Positions 8,508-15,302 of a stretch of DNA of 15,302 bases are shown here, piece by piece. The notes under the pieces were generated by a model. That model saw only the letters and a program-made list of their open reading frames with translations, was not told the origin of the DNA and did no database searches. This stretch comes from Flavihumibacter sp. (GTDB taxonomy: Bacteria > Bacteroidota > Bacteroidia > Chitinophagales > Chitinophagaceae): NCBI GenBank assembly GCA_025455285.1, contig JALOMU010000002.1, forward strand, positions 1-15,302. Reading direction: 5' to 3'. The first letter of the stretch is position 1. Each line of letters begins with the position of its first letter. The translations under genes and the position numbers were made by a program.

Positions 8508-9035
8508 ATGTTCAGAATTATAGCTGCTTTAATTCGTCGAGTTAACACCCTTCTACTAGTGTTAAGAGGTGTGCAAATGGGAAAAGGCGCATTGGTAGGG
8601 CGTTTGGTAAATATTCCGCGCAACACTGGCAGCATTTCAATAGGTGCGAATACCTATATAGACGACTATGGGGCTTTACTTTCATATACTGTACAGGGAA
8701 GAGAAGGAAAAATTTCAGTCGGATCGAATTTATATGCCAATCGGTACCTGATCCTTGATTGCATTGAATCTATAACAATTGGGGATGGCTCGAGGATTGG
8801 CCCCTTTGTTTTTATAACCGATCATAACTACAATACTTCTGTACCTGGCAATCTCAATGAAAACGACCTGGTTTCAGGTCCGGTTCATATTGGCAAAAAT
8901 GTCTGGATCGGTGCACATGCCGTAATTCTTAAGGGAGTTACAATTGGTGATAATGCCATTATTGGGGCTGGAGCTGTGGTTACCCATGATGTACCGGATG
9001 GCAGTACAGTTAAGGGAATTCCAGCGAAACCCTGA
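8508..9035 (+). CDS. Hexapeptide-repeat (LbetaH) O-acyltransferase
   Basis: A 175-residue left-handed beta-helix acyltransferase of the WbbJ/maltose-O-acetyltransferase type, probably acetylating a sugar of the polysaccharide with acetyl-CoA as donor. Imperfect [LIV]GxxxxI hexapeptides run through the protein (SIGANTYI, ISVGSNLY, TIGDGSRI, HIGKNVWI, TIGDNAII, IGAGAVV), ending with the common VKGIPAKP cap. The catalytic histidine is H106 in TDHNYN, followed by a loop ending at VSGPVHIG. An N-terminal amphipathic or hydrophobic segment (residues 1-20, IIAALIRRVNTLLLVL) may attach it to the membrane. It starts 5 bases after the FemAB-like gene, so the two are probably cotranscribed and both decorate the polymer. 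Family call strong; acetyl versus another acyl is not resolved. Confidence 0.92.
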   Translation: MFRIIAALIRRVNTLLLVLRGVQMGKGALVGRLVNIPRNTGSISIGANTYIDDYGALLSYTVQGREGKISVGSNLYANRYLILDCIESITIGDGSRIGPFVFITDHNYNTSVPGNLNENDLVSGPVHIGKNVWIGAHAVILKGVTIGDNAIIGAGAVVTHDVPDGSTVKGIPAKP

Positions 9036-9074
9036 TATAGTTGGAAATCAAAAATTCTTTATTAATTTTCGCTT

Positions 9075-9650
9075 ATGTGGACCTGGATCCTTCTTACAAT
9101 AGCATTATTTCTTGGCTTTATTTCCCTGCTGGTGATCAGCATTTATCAAAAGAGAAAGAGCCTTGCTTTGCTATCTCTGATTCCATTGGGGCTCTCCTTT
9201 ATCGCAGGAAGTATCAGCTTATATCATATTCTTACCAAAACCTACCAAAAAGTTGCCGGCAAAGTGGAAAAAGCAATAGAACCCAGACCAGGCGTTGTAA
9301 TTTACACTGATCTTTTTGGCAACAGTAATCAATCCTGCTTACAGGTTATAAATTCCAAAGATCGCGTAGTGCCGCTGGTGGATTGCTGTATCTGGCTCGA
9401 ATTTACTACCTGCCCCGAAGAAGCTGCCAGAATTATCGCACAGCATCCTTACCAATCTACTCACCTGAACAAAGAAGGTCTGCGGTTTGCAGAACCCGCT
9501 GTGGATGAAAAACCATCCTGGTTTGCCCCAGTTTCACTCGGCGATTCGGCCCTTGCTTTCAAGTTTACCAACCCAAAAGGTAAAACAGAAGAGCTCCTTT
9601 TTCTATCAGCTGATAGCACGCGTGGGTATTATTGCAACCTCCGTTTCTAA
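9075..9650 (+). CDS. Small two-helix membrane protein of unknown function
   Basis: I do not recognise this 191-residue protein. The N-terminus has two hydrophobic helices (about residues 3-23 and 29-50) separated by a short basic loop (YQKRKS), placing the long C-terminal part on the same side as the N-terminus. The remainder, about residues 65-191, is soluble-looking with beta-rich character and several cysteines (residues about 89, 104, 105 and 113). It has no metal or nucleotide motif that I can name. A short in-frame alternative beginning at 9041 in another frame is not convincing. It lies 39 bp after the acyltransferase and before the intergenic segment of the next operon, so it may be the last gene of the polysaccharide operon. 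Codon use looks like its neighbours, supporting a real gene. Confidence 0.7.
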   Translation: MWTWILLTIALFLGFISLLVISIYQKRKSLALLSLIPLGLSFIAGSISLYHILTKTYQKVAGKVEKAIEPRPGVVIYTDLFGNSNQSCLQVINSKDRVVPLVDCCIWLEFTTCPEEAARIIAQHPYQSTHLNKEGLRFAEPAVDEKPSWFAPVSLGDSALAFKFTNPKGKTEELLFLSADSTRGYYCNLRF

Positions 9651-9663
9651 GCTTTTTCTGTAA

Positions 9664-9693
9664 TTCGTCAAAGTTTTCAGACAGTTCGTCAAA
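9664..9693 (+). promoter_or_regulatory. Candidate LytTR-type binding site: tandem 9-bp direct repeats
   Basis: TTCGTCAAA occurs at 9664-9672 and again, identically, at 9685-9693. The copies are 21 bp start to start, with a 12-bp gap, so they lie on the same DNA face two helical turns apart. LytTR-domain regulators are known to bind pairs of about 9-bp direct repeats separated by 12-13 bp. The site lies about 50 bp upstream of an operon that encodes its own LytTR regulator (11976-12677), which makes autoregulation the simplest reading. Spacing and exact identity are seen in the sequence; regulator identity is inferred. Confidence 0.6.
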
Positions 9694-9721
9694 CGCTCCC
9701 ATTCACCTCTCCCGGTTCTAT

Positions 9722-9729
9722 TAGGTTTG
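9722..9729 (+). promoter_or_regulatory. Candidate Bacteroidota -7 promoter element
   Basis: TAGGTTTG fits the Bacteroidota -7 consensus TAnnTTTG. No TTTG-like -33 element is visible at the usual distance upstream, which would fit a promoter depending on an activator at the direct repeats (9664-9693), whose downstream copy ends 28 bp before it. Transcription would begin near 9735, leaving a leader of about 10 bases before the ATG at 9745. An 8-base match with two free positions is weak evidence alone. Confidence 0.35.
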
Positions 9730-9744
9730 TGAAAAGATTTTTTC

Positions 9745-10905
9745 ATGAACCAACCTACTACCCGACTTGCCTATATCGACTGGCTTAGGGTTCTCGCAAT
9801 TCTCGGCGTTTTACTTTATCACAGTGCTCGTCCTTTTATTCCGGATGATCCCTGGCATATCAACAACACCGACAAAAGTAACCTGCTCGAAGAATTTAAT
9901 TTCTTCCTAAGCCGGTTCAGAATGCCCCTGCTCTTTTTCCTCTCAGGCGCTGTTACCTGGTATATGGTTAAAAAAAGAACGGCCAGCTCTTTCATCTTAC
10001 TTCGGCTGAAACGACTCTTCCTCCCATTAGTTGCAGGCATGCTACTGATCATTCCTCCCCAGGTTTTTATGGAGAGAAAACACCAGGGTTATACAGGAAG
10101 CTTGATCGATTTTTACAGCCAACTTTTTTCCTCTGGCTCTTATCCGGAAGGAAATATCAGCTGGCATCACCTTTGGTTTATTGCCTACCTTTTTTTGTAT
10201 GATATACTGTTTGCGCCTTTTTTTACCTGGTGCAAAACTAGCAGTGCCGATGGCTTCAAACGAATGCTCGTCTGGCTGTCAAAAGGAAAGCGTATTTATT
10301 TACTAATGGTTCCTTCCGTACTTATTTACACCGCGGGCATTTTACATTTTCCCGAAACAAATGCACTTTTTGACGATCCGGTTTACTTTATTTACTGGTT
10401 GCTTTTTGTGCTGGCAGGTTTTATTTGTCTTGTTGAACCAAAACTCCTGGATAGCCTGGAGCGCAACCGCCGACTTTCCCTAAGTCTAGCCTTTCTGTTG
10501 CTAATTTTGATTAATTCGCTTCGGTGGAACGATTTCGAATGGTTTGATGGCAGCCATGATACCAATTCCTGGTTTACCTGGCTTTTCCTGGCCCGACAGC
10601 CGATTCATACCTGGTTCTGGGTATTTGCCCTGGTGGGTTATGGCAAAAAATACCTGAACCGATCTCACTCCATTTTACCCTATATAAACCAACTTATCTA
10701 CCCTTTTTATATTTTACATCAATCAATTATTGTTATCCTGGCTTATTATGTAGTCCAGACCCCCGATACGGTATTCTTCAAATGGGTTTTTCTCACACTG
10801 ACTACCCTCTTTCTTTGCCTGTTTATTTTTCATCTCTTTATCCGACCTTTCCCTGCAATTGGAACATTGTTCGGCATGAAATCCGATTCAAAAAAACAAG
10901 CCTGA
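9745..10905 (+). CDS. Membrane acyltransferase, family 3 (OafA/OpgC-like)
   Basis: Multi-helix inner-membrane protein of the acyltransferase-3 family, which transfers acetyl, succinyl or similar groups onto extracytoplasmic sugars or glucans. The 386 residues give about 10 membrane helices. The N-terminal signature is present: YIDWLRVLAILGVLLYHS with R15 and the expected catalytic H26, then FRMPLLFFLSGAVTW in the next helix and SWHHLWFIAYLFLYDILFAPFF in the middle. The overall pattern (DWLRxxAIxxVLxYHS, RMPLLFFLSG, WHLWFI) resembles OpgC/MdoC glucan succinyltransferases more than O-antigen acetylases. It heads an operon with a two-component pair and a GH13 lipoprotein, 6 bp before the kinase gene. 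The start has no strong Shine-Dalgarno motif, only an A/T-rich lead. Family firm; acyl group and acceptor unknown. Confidence 0.9.
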   Translation: MNQPTTRLAYIDWLRVLAILGVLLYHSARPFIPDDPWHINNTDKSNLLEEFNFFLSRFRMPLLFFLSGAVTWYMVKKRTASSFILLRLKRLFLPLVAGMLLIIPPQVFMERKHQGYTGSLIDFYSQLFSSGSYPEGNISWHHLWFIAYLFLYDILFAPFFTWCKTSSADGFKRMLVWLSKGKRIYLLMVPSVLIYTAGILHFPETNALFDDPVYFIYWLLFVLAGFICLVEPKLLDSLERNRRLSLSLAFLLLILINSLRWNDFEWFDGSHDTNSWFTWLFLARQPIHTWFWVFALVGYGKKYLNRSHSILPYINQLIYPFYILHQSIIVILAYYVVQTPDTVFFKWVFLTLTTLFLCLFIFHLFIRPFPAIGTLFGMKSDSKKQA

Positions 10906-10911
10906 AGAATT

Positions 10912-11979
10912 ATGTATCTGATACATACCAACACCTTTAAAAAGGTCGCCAAACAAAAATGGTCCCTTCGCAGGATCCTGTTCATCCTACTATACGGATT
11001 GATGACCTATGGTTTTGTTCGTTTACTCAACGACGTTATATCTGAAACCAAATTCTGGCTAAGACCTCTACAGACTAATTTAGCAGAGATAGTAGGTTGT
11101 GTGCTGATTAGTTTCATATTTGAATTTGTGACCAATAGCTTTCTCCGGCAATTGGCGGATGACAACAAAACTCAACCGGGACCATCCGCCTCACTCAAAC
11201 AGTTTTTATCACTTGCGGTTTATCTTGAACTGGTTGTAATCTGTTTTGTGTTTCCGCTCGCTCAATGGACTGACGATGGTTTACAATGGTATGATGTAGT
11301 CATTCTGAGTTTCACTATCGTCAGCTTCTGGTTGTTTTATTTCAGCGTTAAACAGGGGCAACAATATATTCATACTACTTATGAACAGGCACTTCAACTG
11401 GAAAGAATTAATAAAGACAAACTGGAAAATGAACTGCAGTTGCTGAGAGCTCAATTTCATCCGCACTTTCTCTTCAACGCTTTAAACACACTCTATTTCC
11501 AGATTGAGGAACAGAATACAAGCGCCCGCTTTACACTGGAAAAACTGTCTGATTTACTTCGTTACCAGTTGTACGACCAGGATGCAAAAGTACCATTGGA
11601 GCGCGAACTTACCCATTTAAAGAATTTCATCGACCTGCAACAACAACGCGCGAGCAGTCAATTGGATCTGATCATTAACTGGCCTTCATCCACTCATGAG
11701 GCACAACTTTATCCGCTGCTGCTGCTACCCCTCGTAGAAAATGCCTTTAAATATGTCGGGGGCTCCTATAAAATAAAAATTGATATCAAACTGGAAAACG
11801 GACAATTACAGTATCAGGTTACCAACTCCATTCCTGCCATTGCTCAACACCACAATAAAGGCGGTATTGGGCTCACAAATCTGCAAAAACGGTTACATTT
11901 ACTATATCCAGGCAAACACCAGTTTCAACATAACAAAACGGATAGCCTGTTTCATGCAGAACTTAGTATCGAATTATGA
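10912..11979 (+). CDS. LytS-type sensor histidine kinase
   Basis: Membrane histidine kinase of the LytS/YehU group (His_kinase domain), partner of the LytTR regulator that follows. 355 residues: four predicted helices at about 22-40, 52-76, 95-118 and 125-146 with very short loops and no recognisable extracytoplasmic sensor domain. A coiled-coil linker at about 150-180 precedes the dimerisation/phosphoacceptor motif FHPHFLFNALN with H185. The ATP-binding domain shows an N-box (LVENAFKY, E276/N277) and a short G-box (GGIGL, 317-321). Residue 183 is H where N or Q is usual before PHFLFN. The stop overlaps the regulator start (ATGA 11976-11979). The signal is not predictable; with such short loops it may sense the membrane or be controlled by the adjacent acyltransferase. 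Confidence 0.94.
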   Translation: MYLIHTNTFKKVAKQKWSLRRILFILLYGLMTYGFVRLLNDVISETKFWLRPLQTNLAEIVGCVLISFIFEFVTNSFLRQLADDNKTQPGPSASLKQFLSLAVYLELVVICFVFPLAQWTDDGLQWYDVVILSFTIVSFWLFYFSVKQGQQYIHTTYEQALQLERINKDKLENELQLLRAQFHPHFLFNALNTLYFQIEEQNTSARFTLEKLSDLLRYQLYDQDAKVPLERELTHLKNFIDLQQQRASSQLDLIINWPSSTHEAQLYPLLLLPLVENAFKYVGGSYKIKIDIKLENGQLQYQVTNSIPAIAQHHNKGGIGLTNLQKRLHLLYPGKHQFQHNKTDSLFHAELSIEL

Positions 11980-12677
11980 AAATCACCTGCCTCATAACAG
12001 ATGATGAGCCTATTGCAAGAGCAGGCCTTCGAAAATATATTGAAAAAATTGATTTCCTGACCCTCGAGGCTGAATGCGAAGATGCTGTCAGCCTCAACAA
12101 CCAGCTTCACCAGTCGCCGGTTGACTTGGTATTTCTAGATATAGAAATGCCCTATATCAGTGGGATTGACCTGTTGAAGTCACTCACCCACCCACCTAAA
12201 GTCATTTTCACAACTGCCTATGAACAATATGCTATTAAAGGATATGAACTGGATGTGCTGGATTACCTGTTAAAACCAATCTCATTCGATCGTTTTTTAA
12301 AATCCGCCAATAAAGCCCGGGACTATTTTAATAAGAAAGAAACATCTTCCGGCACAGATGAATTTTTTATCAAATCGGATGGTAAATATCTAAAACTCAA
12401 ATGGAATGAGATCCTGCTGCTGGAAGGTATGGAGAATTATATTTGCATTCATACCACCACACAAAAACACCTGGTTCATATGACCATGAAGCAAGTCATG
12501 GAACAGTTACCTGACCAGTTTATCCAGGTACATAAGTCGAGTATCATAAATATGAACAAAATCTCGGGTATTGAGGGAAATCTTATTCAATTGCAAGATC
12601 TGGAAGTGAGTGTTTCAAGATCTTTGAAAGAAAGCGTGCTGGAAAAAATCCTTCATAACAAACTTTTGAAAAAATGA
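11976..12677 (+). CDS. LytTR-family response regulator
   Basis: DNA-binding response regulator of 233 residues. The receiver domain (about 1-120) has the acidic pair D9/D10, phosphoacceptor D55 in VFLDIEMP, T79/T80 in IFTTAYEQYA and K100 in YLLKPIS, so all phosphorylation residues are intact. The LytTR domain (about 130-230) starts with FIKSDGKYLKLKWNEILLLEGMENYICIHT and ends with the FIQVHKSSIINM and VSRSLKESV pattern normal for the family. LytTR proteins bind paired direct repeats; a matching pair sits at 9664-9693 upstream of this operon. It overlaps both the kinase gene and the GH13 gene by 4 bp, so it is likely made in fixed ratio with them. Family assignment is secure; targets are inferred. 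Confidence 0.95.
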   Translation: MKITCLITDDEPIARAGLRKYIEKIDFLTLEAECEDAVSLNNQLHQSPVDLVFLDIEMPYISGIDLLKSLTHPPKVIFTTAYEQYAIKGYELDVLDYLLKPISFDRFLKSANKARDYFNKKETSSGTDEFFIKSDGKYLKLKWNEILLLEGMENYICIHTTTQKHLVHMTMKQVMEQLPDQFIQVHKSSIINMNKISGIEGNLIQLQDLEVSVSRSLKESVLEKILHNKLLKK

Positions 12678-14539
12678 AAACAACCATACTTTTTATAACA
12701 CTAATTCTACTGGCTCTTGGTTGTAAACATAAGGATTCTGACCAGCCATCCGGATCCATTTCAGGCAATGAGGGAAAAATTGTCATTTACCAGGTATTCA
12801 CCCGGCTGTTTGGTAATACAAATGAAACCAACAAACCATGGGGTACCATTGAAGAAAACGGAATAGGAAAATTCAATGATTTTACTGACACAGCGCTACA
12901 ATCAATCCGCAACTTAGGTGTTACCCATATTTGGTACACAGGTGTGCCGCATCATGCAGTAATCCGGGATTATTCAGCGGTTGGCATTTCAGCAGACGAT
13001 CCGGATATTGTGAAAGGACGAGCAGGCTCCCCTTATGCAGTGAAAGATTATTATAATGTAAATCCTGACCTTTCGGTTGATCCTTCCAAACGCCTGGATG
13101 AGTTCAAAGCACTCATCAACAGAACGCATAAAAACGGATTAAAACTCATTATTGATATTGTTCCCAACCATGTTGCCCGGCACTATGTTTCACTTTCCAA
13201 ACCGGATAGTGTAAGAGATTTTGGAGCGGATGATGACATTTCCAAAGAATACCATCGCGAAAATAATTTTTATTACCTGCCCAATGATAGTTTTCGGGTG
13301 CCCGTTGCCGTTGGATATAAGCCCTTGGGTGGCGCTTCTCATCCTTTGAGTGATGGTAAATTTCACGAACTACCGGCTAAATGGACCGGCAATGGAAGCC
13401 GGCTTGCACAACCCAAACAGGACGACTGGTATGAAACCGTGAAAATTAATTATGGTATTCGTCCGGATGGCAGCAAGGACTTTGACACGCTTCCCGCTAC
13501 CTATGCAAATCTTGGTATTGACGACCACTATCAATTCTGGAAGGATAAATCCGTCCCCTCTTCCTGGAAAAAATTCCGGGATATTGCATTGTACTGGCTG
13601 TACCTAGGTGTAGACGGATTTCGCTTCGATATGGCTGAAATGGTACCGGTTGAATTCTGGAGTTATATGAATTCTTCCATCAAAACCAGGTATCCAGAAG
13701 CATTGCTGCTGGCGGAAGTATATAATCCTGGCCTGTACCGACCCTATATCCAGTTGGGCAAGATGGATTATCTATATGATAAAGTTGAATTCTATGATAC
13801 ACTGAAACATATTATTCAGGGAGATGGATCTGCTGATAACCTGGCAGCAATTCAAAAGGGCATGGCGGATATCGAACACCATATGCTGCACTTCCTGGAA
13901 AACCATGATGAACAACGGATTGCAAGTCCCGCTTTTGCCGGCAACCCCGAAAAAGCCAAACCGGCAATGGTTGTTTCTGCTTTGATATCCACCTCTCCTA
14001 CCCTTATATATTTTGGCCAGGAACTCGGAGAACCCGGCGCTGAAACAGGTGGATTCGGGCAGCCCACCCGCACCAGTATTTTTGATTATGTAGGTGTTCC
14101 TTATCACCAACGCTGGATGAACAATGGAAAATTTGATGGCGGACAATCCAGCGAGCAGGAAAAGAAATTGCGTAGTTTCTACCAGGAATTATTGCAGTTT
14201 ACGATCAGTCAACCTGTTTTAAAAGGGAACTATGCAGCCATTCAATACCATAACAGGCAGCATACATCCGGTTACCACGATAAACTTTTTGCATTCAGCA
14301 GATGGGATATGGATACCAAATTGATCGTACTAAGTAATTTCTCCAATCAACCCTATGAAGGCAAACTAGTGATTCCTGCCGACCTGGTACAAAAATGGGC
14401 GCTTAAAGAAGGAACTTACTCGATGAGCCAGGTGCTGTTTGGAAAAAAACAGATACCCCTTACTGTTAGCAAGGCAGAAGCCAGTATAAATGTTCAGGTA
14501 CCAGCTTTTGAATCATTGGTATTGAGATTGGAAAAATAA
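12674..14539 (+). CDS. GH13 alpha-amylase-family lipoprotein
   Basis: Secreted, lipid-anchored glycoside hydrolase of the alpha-amylase clan. The N-terminus is a lipoprotein signal (MKTTILFITLILLALGC), with modification predicted at the cysteine of LALGC (C17). The catalytic regions are all present: region I DIVPNH (161-166), region II GFRFDMAE with nucleophile D319, region III LLAEVYNP with acid/base E348, and region IV ENHDEQR with D412. About 150 residues separate regions I and II, a long B domain including DDWYETVKINYG. A beta-rich C-terminal domain spans about 540-621. AEMVPVEFW, YDKVEFYDTL and FLENHDEQRIASP are features I recognise from a common Bacteroidota GH13 group of about 600 residues. 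Substrate within the alpha-glucan range is not determined. The ATG overlaps the regulator stop (12674-12677). Its coupling to a two-component system and an acyltransferase suggests a regulated envelope or periplasmic glucan role. Confidence 0.93.
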   Translation: MKTTILFITLILLALGCKHKDSDQPSGSISGNEGKIVIYQVFTRLFGNTNETNKPWGTIEENGIGKFNDFTDTALQSIRNLGVTHIWYTGVPHHAVIRDYSAVGISADDPDIVKGRAGSPYAVKDYYNVNPDLSVDPSKRLDEFKALINRTHKNGLKLIIDIVPNHVARHYVSLSKPDSVRDFGADDDISKEYHRENNFYYLPNDSFRVPVAVGYKPLGGASHPLSDGKFHELPAKWTGNGSRLAQPKQDDWYETVKINYGIRPDGSKDFDTLPATYANLGIDDHYQFWKDKSVPSSWKKFRDIALYWLYLGVDGFRFDMAEMVPVEFWSYMNSSIKTRYPEALLLAEVYNPGLYRPYIQLGKMDYLYDKVEFYDTLKHIIQGDGSADNLAAIQKGMADIEHHMLHFLENHDEQRIASPAFAGNPEKAKPAMVVSALISTSPTLIYFGQELGEPGAETGGFGQPTRTSIFDYVGVPYHQRWMNNGKFDGGQSSEQEKKLRSFYQELLQFTISQPVLKGNYAAIQYHNRQHTSGYHDKLFAFSRWDMDTKLIVLSNFSNQPYEGKLVIPADLVQKWALKEGTYSMSQVLFGKKQIPLTVSKAEASINVQVPAFESLVLRLEK

Positions 14540-14545
14540 TCAACT

Positions 14546-15302
14546 TCAAACCGGATAGGTCCAGGGGCCGCGATAAGGGCGCTGCAAAAGTTTGGCAGCT
14601 TCCGGATCATTCAGTATCTGTTCCGTATCAACATTCCATTCGATACTTCTTCCTGCCTTGGCTGAAAGTATTCCCAGCAAACTCATATTGGTAGATCGAT
14701 GTCCGATTTCAATATCACATACGGGTAGTCGTTTATTTTCAATAGCTGCAATAAAATCCACCCACAACTCTTTTACATTGTGATTATCCACGGTGTGCAG
14801 CTTCGGTTCTTCATGAATAACCGCCTTGTTTTTATTGGTTGGATAGAATGTCCATCCATCCAACCACCCCAGGTGGAAAGTTCCTTCCGTACCATAGAAA
14901 TAACAGCCTACATTGGTTTTCTCTGCTTCGTTTGCTGCATACAACCGATGTTCCCAAACCGCCTGAAAGGATTCAAATTCATAATTCACTACCTGGGTGT
15001 CCGGTGCATCGGTTGTGTCCTTTCTGATTTGCCGGGAAGCGGTTGAAAATATCTTACGAGGCCCCTTTTCTTCTGTCCACCAGAGAATCTGGTCCATCCA
15101 GTGAATGCCCCAATCTCCTAACTGCCCGTTGGCATAGTCCATGAATTGACGGAACCCACGCGGATGTATAACCGAATTATAGGGTCTGTAAGGAGCTGGT
15201 CCGCACCAGAAATCCCAATCCAGTTCGGCAGGTGCTTCTGAATCCGGGATTTTCTCTCCCGGCCCCCCTCCATAATGCACAAACGCTCTAACCATACCAA
15301 TC
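14546..15302 (-). CDS. Gfo/Idh/MocA-family oxidoreductase (N-terminal part missing)
   Basis: C-terminal substrate-binding half of a Gfo/Idh/MocA-family NAD(P)-dependent oxidoreductase. The frame continues to the window edge (I-G before the methionine at 15295-15293), so that methionine is internal and the Rossmann domain with the lysine of the EKP motif lies outside. Visible family features: AELDWDFWCGPAPYRPYN, DWGIHWMDQILWW, a beta-sheet domain with FYGTEGTFHLGW, NHNVKELWVDFIAAIENK, CDIEIGHRSTNMSLLG, and the ending NDPEAAKLLQRPYRGPW, which is typical of the secreted or TAT-exported Bacteroidota dehydrogenases. Convergent with the GH13 gene, 6 bp between the stops, and no obvious hairpin terminator between them. 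Substrate (sugar or inositol derivative) not predictable; functional link to the + strand operons is not indicated. Confidence 0.93.
   Translation of the reverse strand, partial: IGMVRAFVHYGGGPGEKIPDSEAPAELDWDFWCGPAPYRPYNSVIHPRGFRQFMDYANGQLGDWGIHWMDQILWWTEEKGPRKIFSTASRQIRKDTTDAPDTQVVNYEFESFQAVWEHRLYAANEAEKTNVGCYFYGTEGTFHLGWLDGWTFYPTNKNKAVIHEEPKLHTVDNHNVKELWVDFIAAIENKRLPVCDIEIGHRSTNMSLLGILSAKAGRSIEWNVDTEQILNDPEAAKLLQRPYRGPWTYPV

Noticed and set aside
9041-9310. An 89-codon open frame overlapping the start of the 9075-9650 gene
   Set aside because: It begins at a TTG, runs in a different frame from the longer 191-residue gene and lacks a plausible domain; its composition looks like an out-of-frame shadow.
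9603-9616. A perfect 14-bp palindrome (CTATCAGCTGATAG) near the 3' end of the 191-residue gene
   Set aside because: It is inside the coding frame, a hairpin would have only about 5 bp of stem, and no T-run follows directly, so it does not qualify as a terminator. No second copy was noticed.
13772-14146. A 124-codon minus-strand open frame inside the GH13 gene
   Set aside because: Antisense to conserved GH13 regions, including region IV, with no start context or domain of its own.
14540-14545. Terminator between the convergent GH13 and oxidoreductase genes
   Set aside because: The gap is 6 bp and neither side shows a GC-rich stem followed by a T-run.

Overview
The window looks like a stretch of chromosome from a Bacteroidota bacterium, most likely in the Chitinophagaceae/Chitinophagales area. 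The reasons are moderate-to-low GC, start codons preceded by A/T-rich sequence rather than strong Shine-Dalgarno motifs, a GH13 lipoprotein of a type common in that phylum, a LytS/LytTR two-component pair, and a Gfo/Idh/MocA oxidoreductase with the C-terminal signature usual in Bacteroidota. Genus cannot be assigned from the sequence alone. There are no RNA genes, mobile elements or CRISPR arrays that I can see, and no gene-free stretch longer than about 95 bases.

Region 1 (1-9035, + strand) is the downstream part of a Wzx/Wzy-type surface or exopolysaccharide locus. It begins inside a Wzc/GumC-like chain-length regulator fused to a BY-kinase domain (5' end outside the window). A Wzx-type flippase, a Wzy-like polymerase, a divergent GT4-like glycosyltransferase, a WecG/TagA/CpsF (GT26) transferase, a canonical GT4 transferase, a FemAB/GNAT-fold transferase and a hexapeptide-repeat O-acyltransferase follow. 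From Wzc to the GT4 gene almost every junction is an overlap or a gap of a few bases, which indicates one translationally coupled operon. The initiating sugar-phosphate transferase and the outer-membrane export protein are not here and probably lie upstream. A small two-helix membrane protein of unknown function (9075-9650) closes the region.

Region 2 (9651-14539, + strand) is a second, self-contained operon. A 94-base intergenic segment holds two identical 9-bp direct repeats (TTCGTCAAA) 21 bp apart, the geometry expected of a LytTR-domain binding site, and a Bacteroidota-like -7 element downstream of them. The operon encodes an OafA/OpgC-like membrane acyltransferase, a LytS-type histidine kinase, a LytTR response regulator and a GH13 alpha-amylase-family lipoprotein. 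The last three are joined by ATGA overlaps. I infer an autoregulated two-component operon that controls acylation and hydrolysis of a glucan at the cell envelope.

Region 3 (14546-15302, - strand) is the C-terminal part of a Gfo/Idh/MocA-family oxidoreductase, convergent with the GH13 gene and only 6 bp from it. Its N-terminal dinucleotide-binding half is outside the window.
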